Origin: Plazaster borealis
Lineage: Eukaryota; Echinodermata; Asteroidea; Forcipulatida; Labidiasteridae
Length of the DNA: 64,000 bases
Direction of reading: 5' to 3'
Assembly (NCBI GenBank): GCA_021014325.1
Contig: CM037462.1
Span: 14,087,135 to 14,151,134, forward strand
Shown: positions 63,393 to 64,000 of the stretch, one piece after another
Layout: every line of letters begins with the position of its first letter
Position numbering within the stretch: position 1 is the stretch's first letter
Notes under the pieces: generated by a model
What the model saw: only the letters and a program-made list of their open reading frames with translations
Databases searched by the model: none
Told to the model about the DNA's origin: nothing
Position numbers and translations under genes: made by a program

Positions 63393-63778
63393 GAAAGGCA
63401 CTGAGCACGTTTGGTAATTACTCAAAATATATATTAGCATAAAAGCTTACTTGGTAACGAGCAACGGAGAGCTGTTGATAGTATCAAACATTGTGAGAAA
63501 CGACTCCCTATGAAGTAACGTAGTTTTTGAGAAAGAGGTAATTTCTCACTAAAATATTTGAGTTTGAGAAAGACTTCAGGCCTGAAGCCGTTCTCGGGTA
63601 TCCGAAAGCACACATGCACGTGTGCAACACGGGTGTTTATTCTTTCATTAATTTCTTTCAACTTCGACGACCAATTGAGCCAAAATTTTCACAGGTTTAT
63701 TATTTTACGCTTATGTTGGGATACACCAAGTGAGAACACTGGTCAGTGACAATTACCAAACGTGTTCAGTGCCTTTAA
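63393..63778 (-). repeat. Family A TTAA element, copy A16
   Basis: AAAGGCACTGAGCACGTTTG to GTGTTCAGTGCCTTTAA, with a diverged centre (GACTTCAGGCCTGAAGCC), intermediate between the A subfamilies. Confidence 0.9.
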
Positions 63779-63809
63779 AGCAATGTACGTGTACGTGAAA
63801 AAAAAGTTA

Positions 63810-63840
63810 GAATACGCGCGAGACTTGCATGGTCTATTGT
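63810..63840. repeat. Single family O terminus
   Basis: GAATACGCGCGAGACTTGCA then TGGTCTATTG matches the right terminus of the family O elements. A partner could lie inside family A16 or outside the window. Confidence 0.75.
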
Positions 63841-64000
63841 TCGCAAGGTTCGCTATTGGAGCCATCCGTTGAATTTAATATTCCTTCCAGACCGTTTCTG
63901 GTTGTTCGGGACCATCGGTGAGCAATCATCACAACTTCATGAAAAACAACATCACAACGTCCCTGTGTAAAAATGCTCCCAACATTTTGTTTCTTCACAT
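63841..64000. other. Window end, unassigned
   Basis: No exon or repeat was recognised. Confidence 0.3.

Overview
This is a eukaryotic, AT-rich, repeat-dense and intron-dominated window. It has no operons, no ribosome binding sites and no long open reading frames. The few convincing coding pieces are short exons with consensus splice sites (GTGAGT or GTAAGT donors, pyrimidine-AG acceptors) joined in phase 1. The exon families (arrestin-domain protein; signal peptide, EGF and C-type lectin modules), the CR1/L2-like LINE relics and the many 150-400 bp palindromic elements suggest a marine invertebrate deuterostome. From memory of similar interspersed repeats I favour an echinoderm, probably a sea star, but this was not checked.

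Layout. Bases 1-8,100 hold the first coding exon of an arrestin-domain-containing (ARRDC-type) gene on the minus strand (6423-6549), running leftwards out of the window, amid interspersed repeats. From 8.1 to 18.3 kb there are stacked TTAA-flanked elements, a tRNA-Leu-headed SINE, GAGTA-rich arrays and a dead LINE 3' end. From 18,479 a secreted or membrane-targeted EGF/C-type-lectin gene runs on the plus strand: exon 1 (signal peptide, 18479-18548), exon 2 (first half of an EGF-like domain, 36594-36674), exon 3 (second half of EGF, from 43447), exon 4 (first half of the lectin domain, 43742-43927) and exon 5 (second half, 49205-49471). The lectin fold residues and cysteines are present, but the EPN/QPD and WND sugar/calcium motifs are altered. 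Exon 5 ends in a phase-1 donor, so the gene continues. One possible next exon lies at about 52830-52974 and is cut by a repeat insertion. A separate cysteine-rich fragment (38389-38628) in intron 2 looks like half of a lectin- or Ig-like domain.

The rest is mobile DNA. Two large families of about 370-400 bp (called A and B here), plus families C to G, share TTAA at both outer ends and are often palindromic at the centre. In several places neighbouring elements share one TTAA. Many smaller palindromic MITE-like elements (H to V) lie between them. A roughly 1.1 kb inverted duplication (about 50.2-51.3 kb against 58.5-59.6 kb) brackets the 3' side of the lectin locus. Several tandem repeats and minisatellites fill intron 1. 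I found no complete transposase, no virus-like gene, no CRISPR array, and no RNA gene beyond the tRNA-like SINE heads.

I see no clearly new biological system. The best leads are the atypical lectin, the repeat-interrupted candidate exon, the TTAA element superfamily and the inverted duplication. All repeat families were defined by eye within this window, so boundaries are good to a few bases at best.
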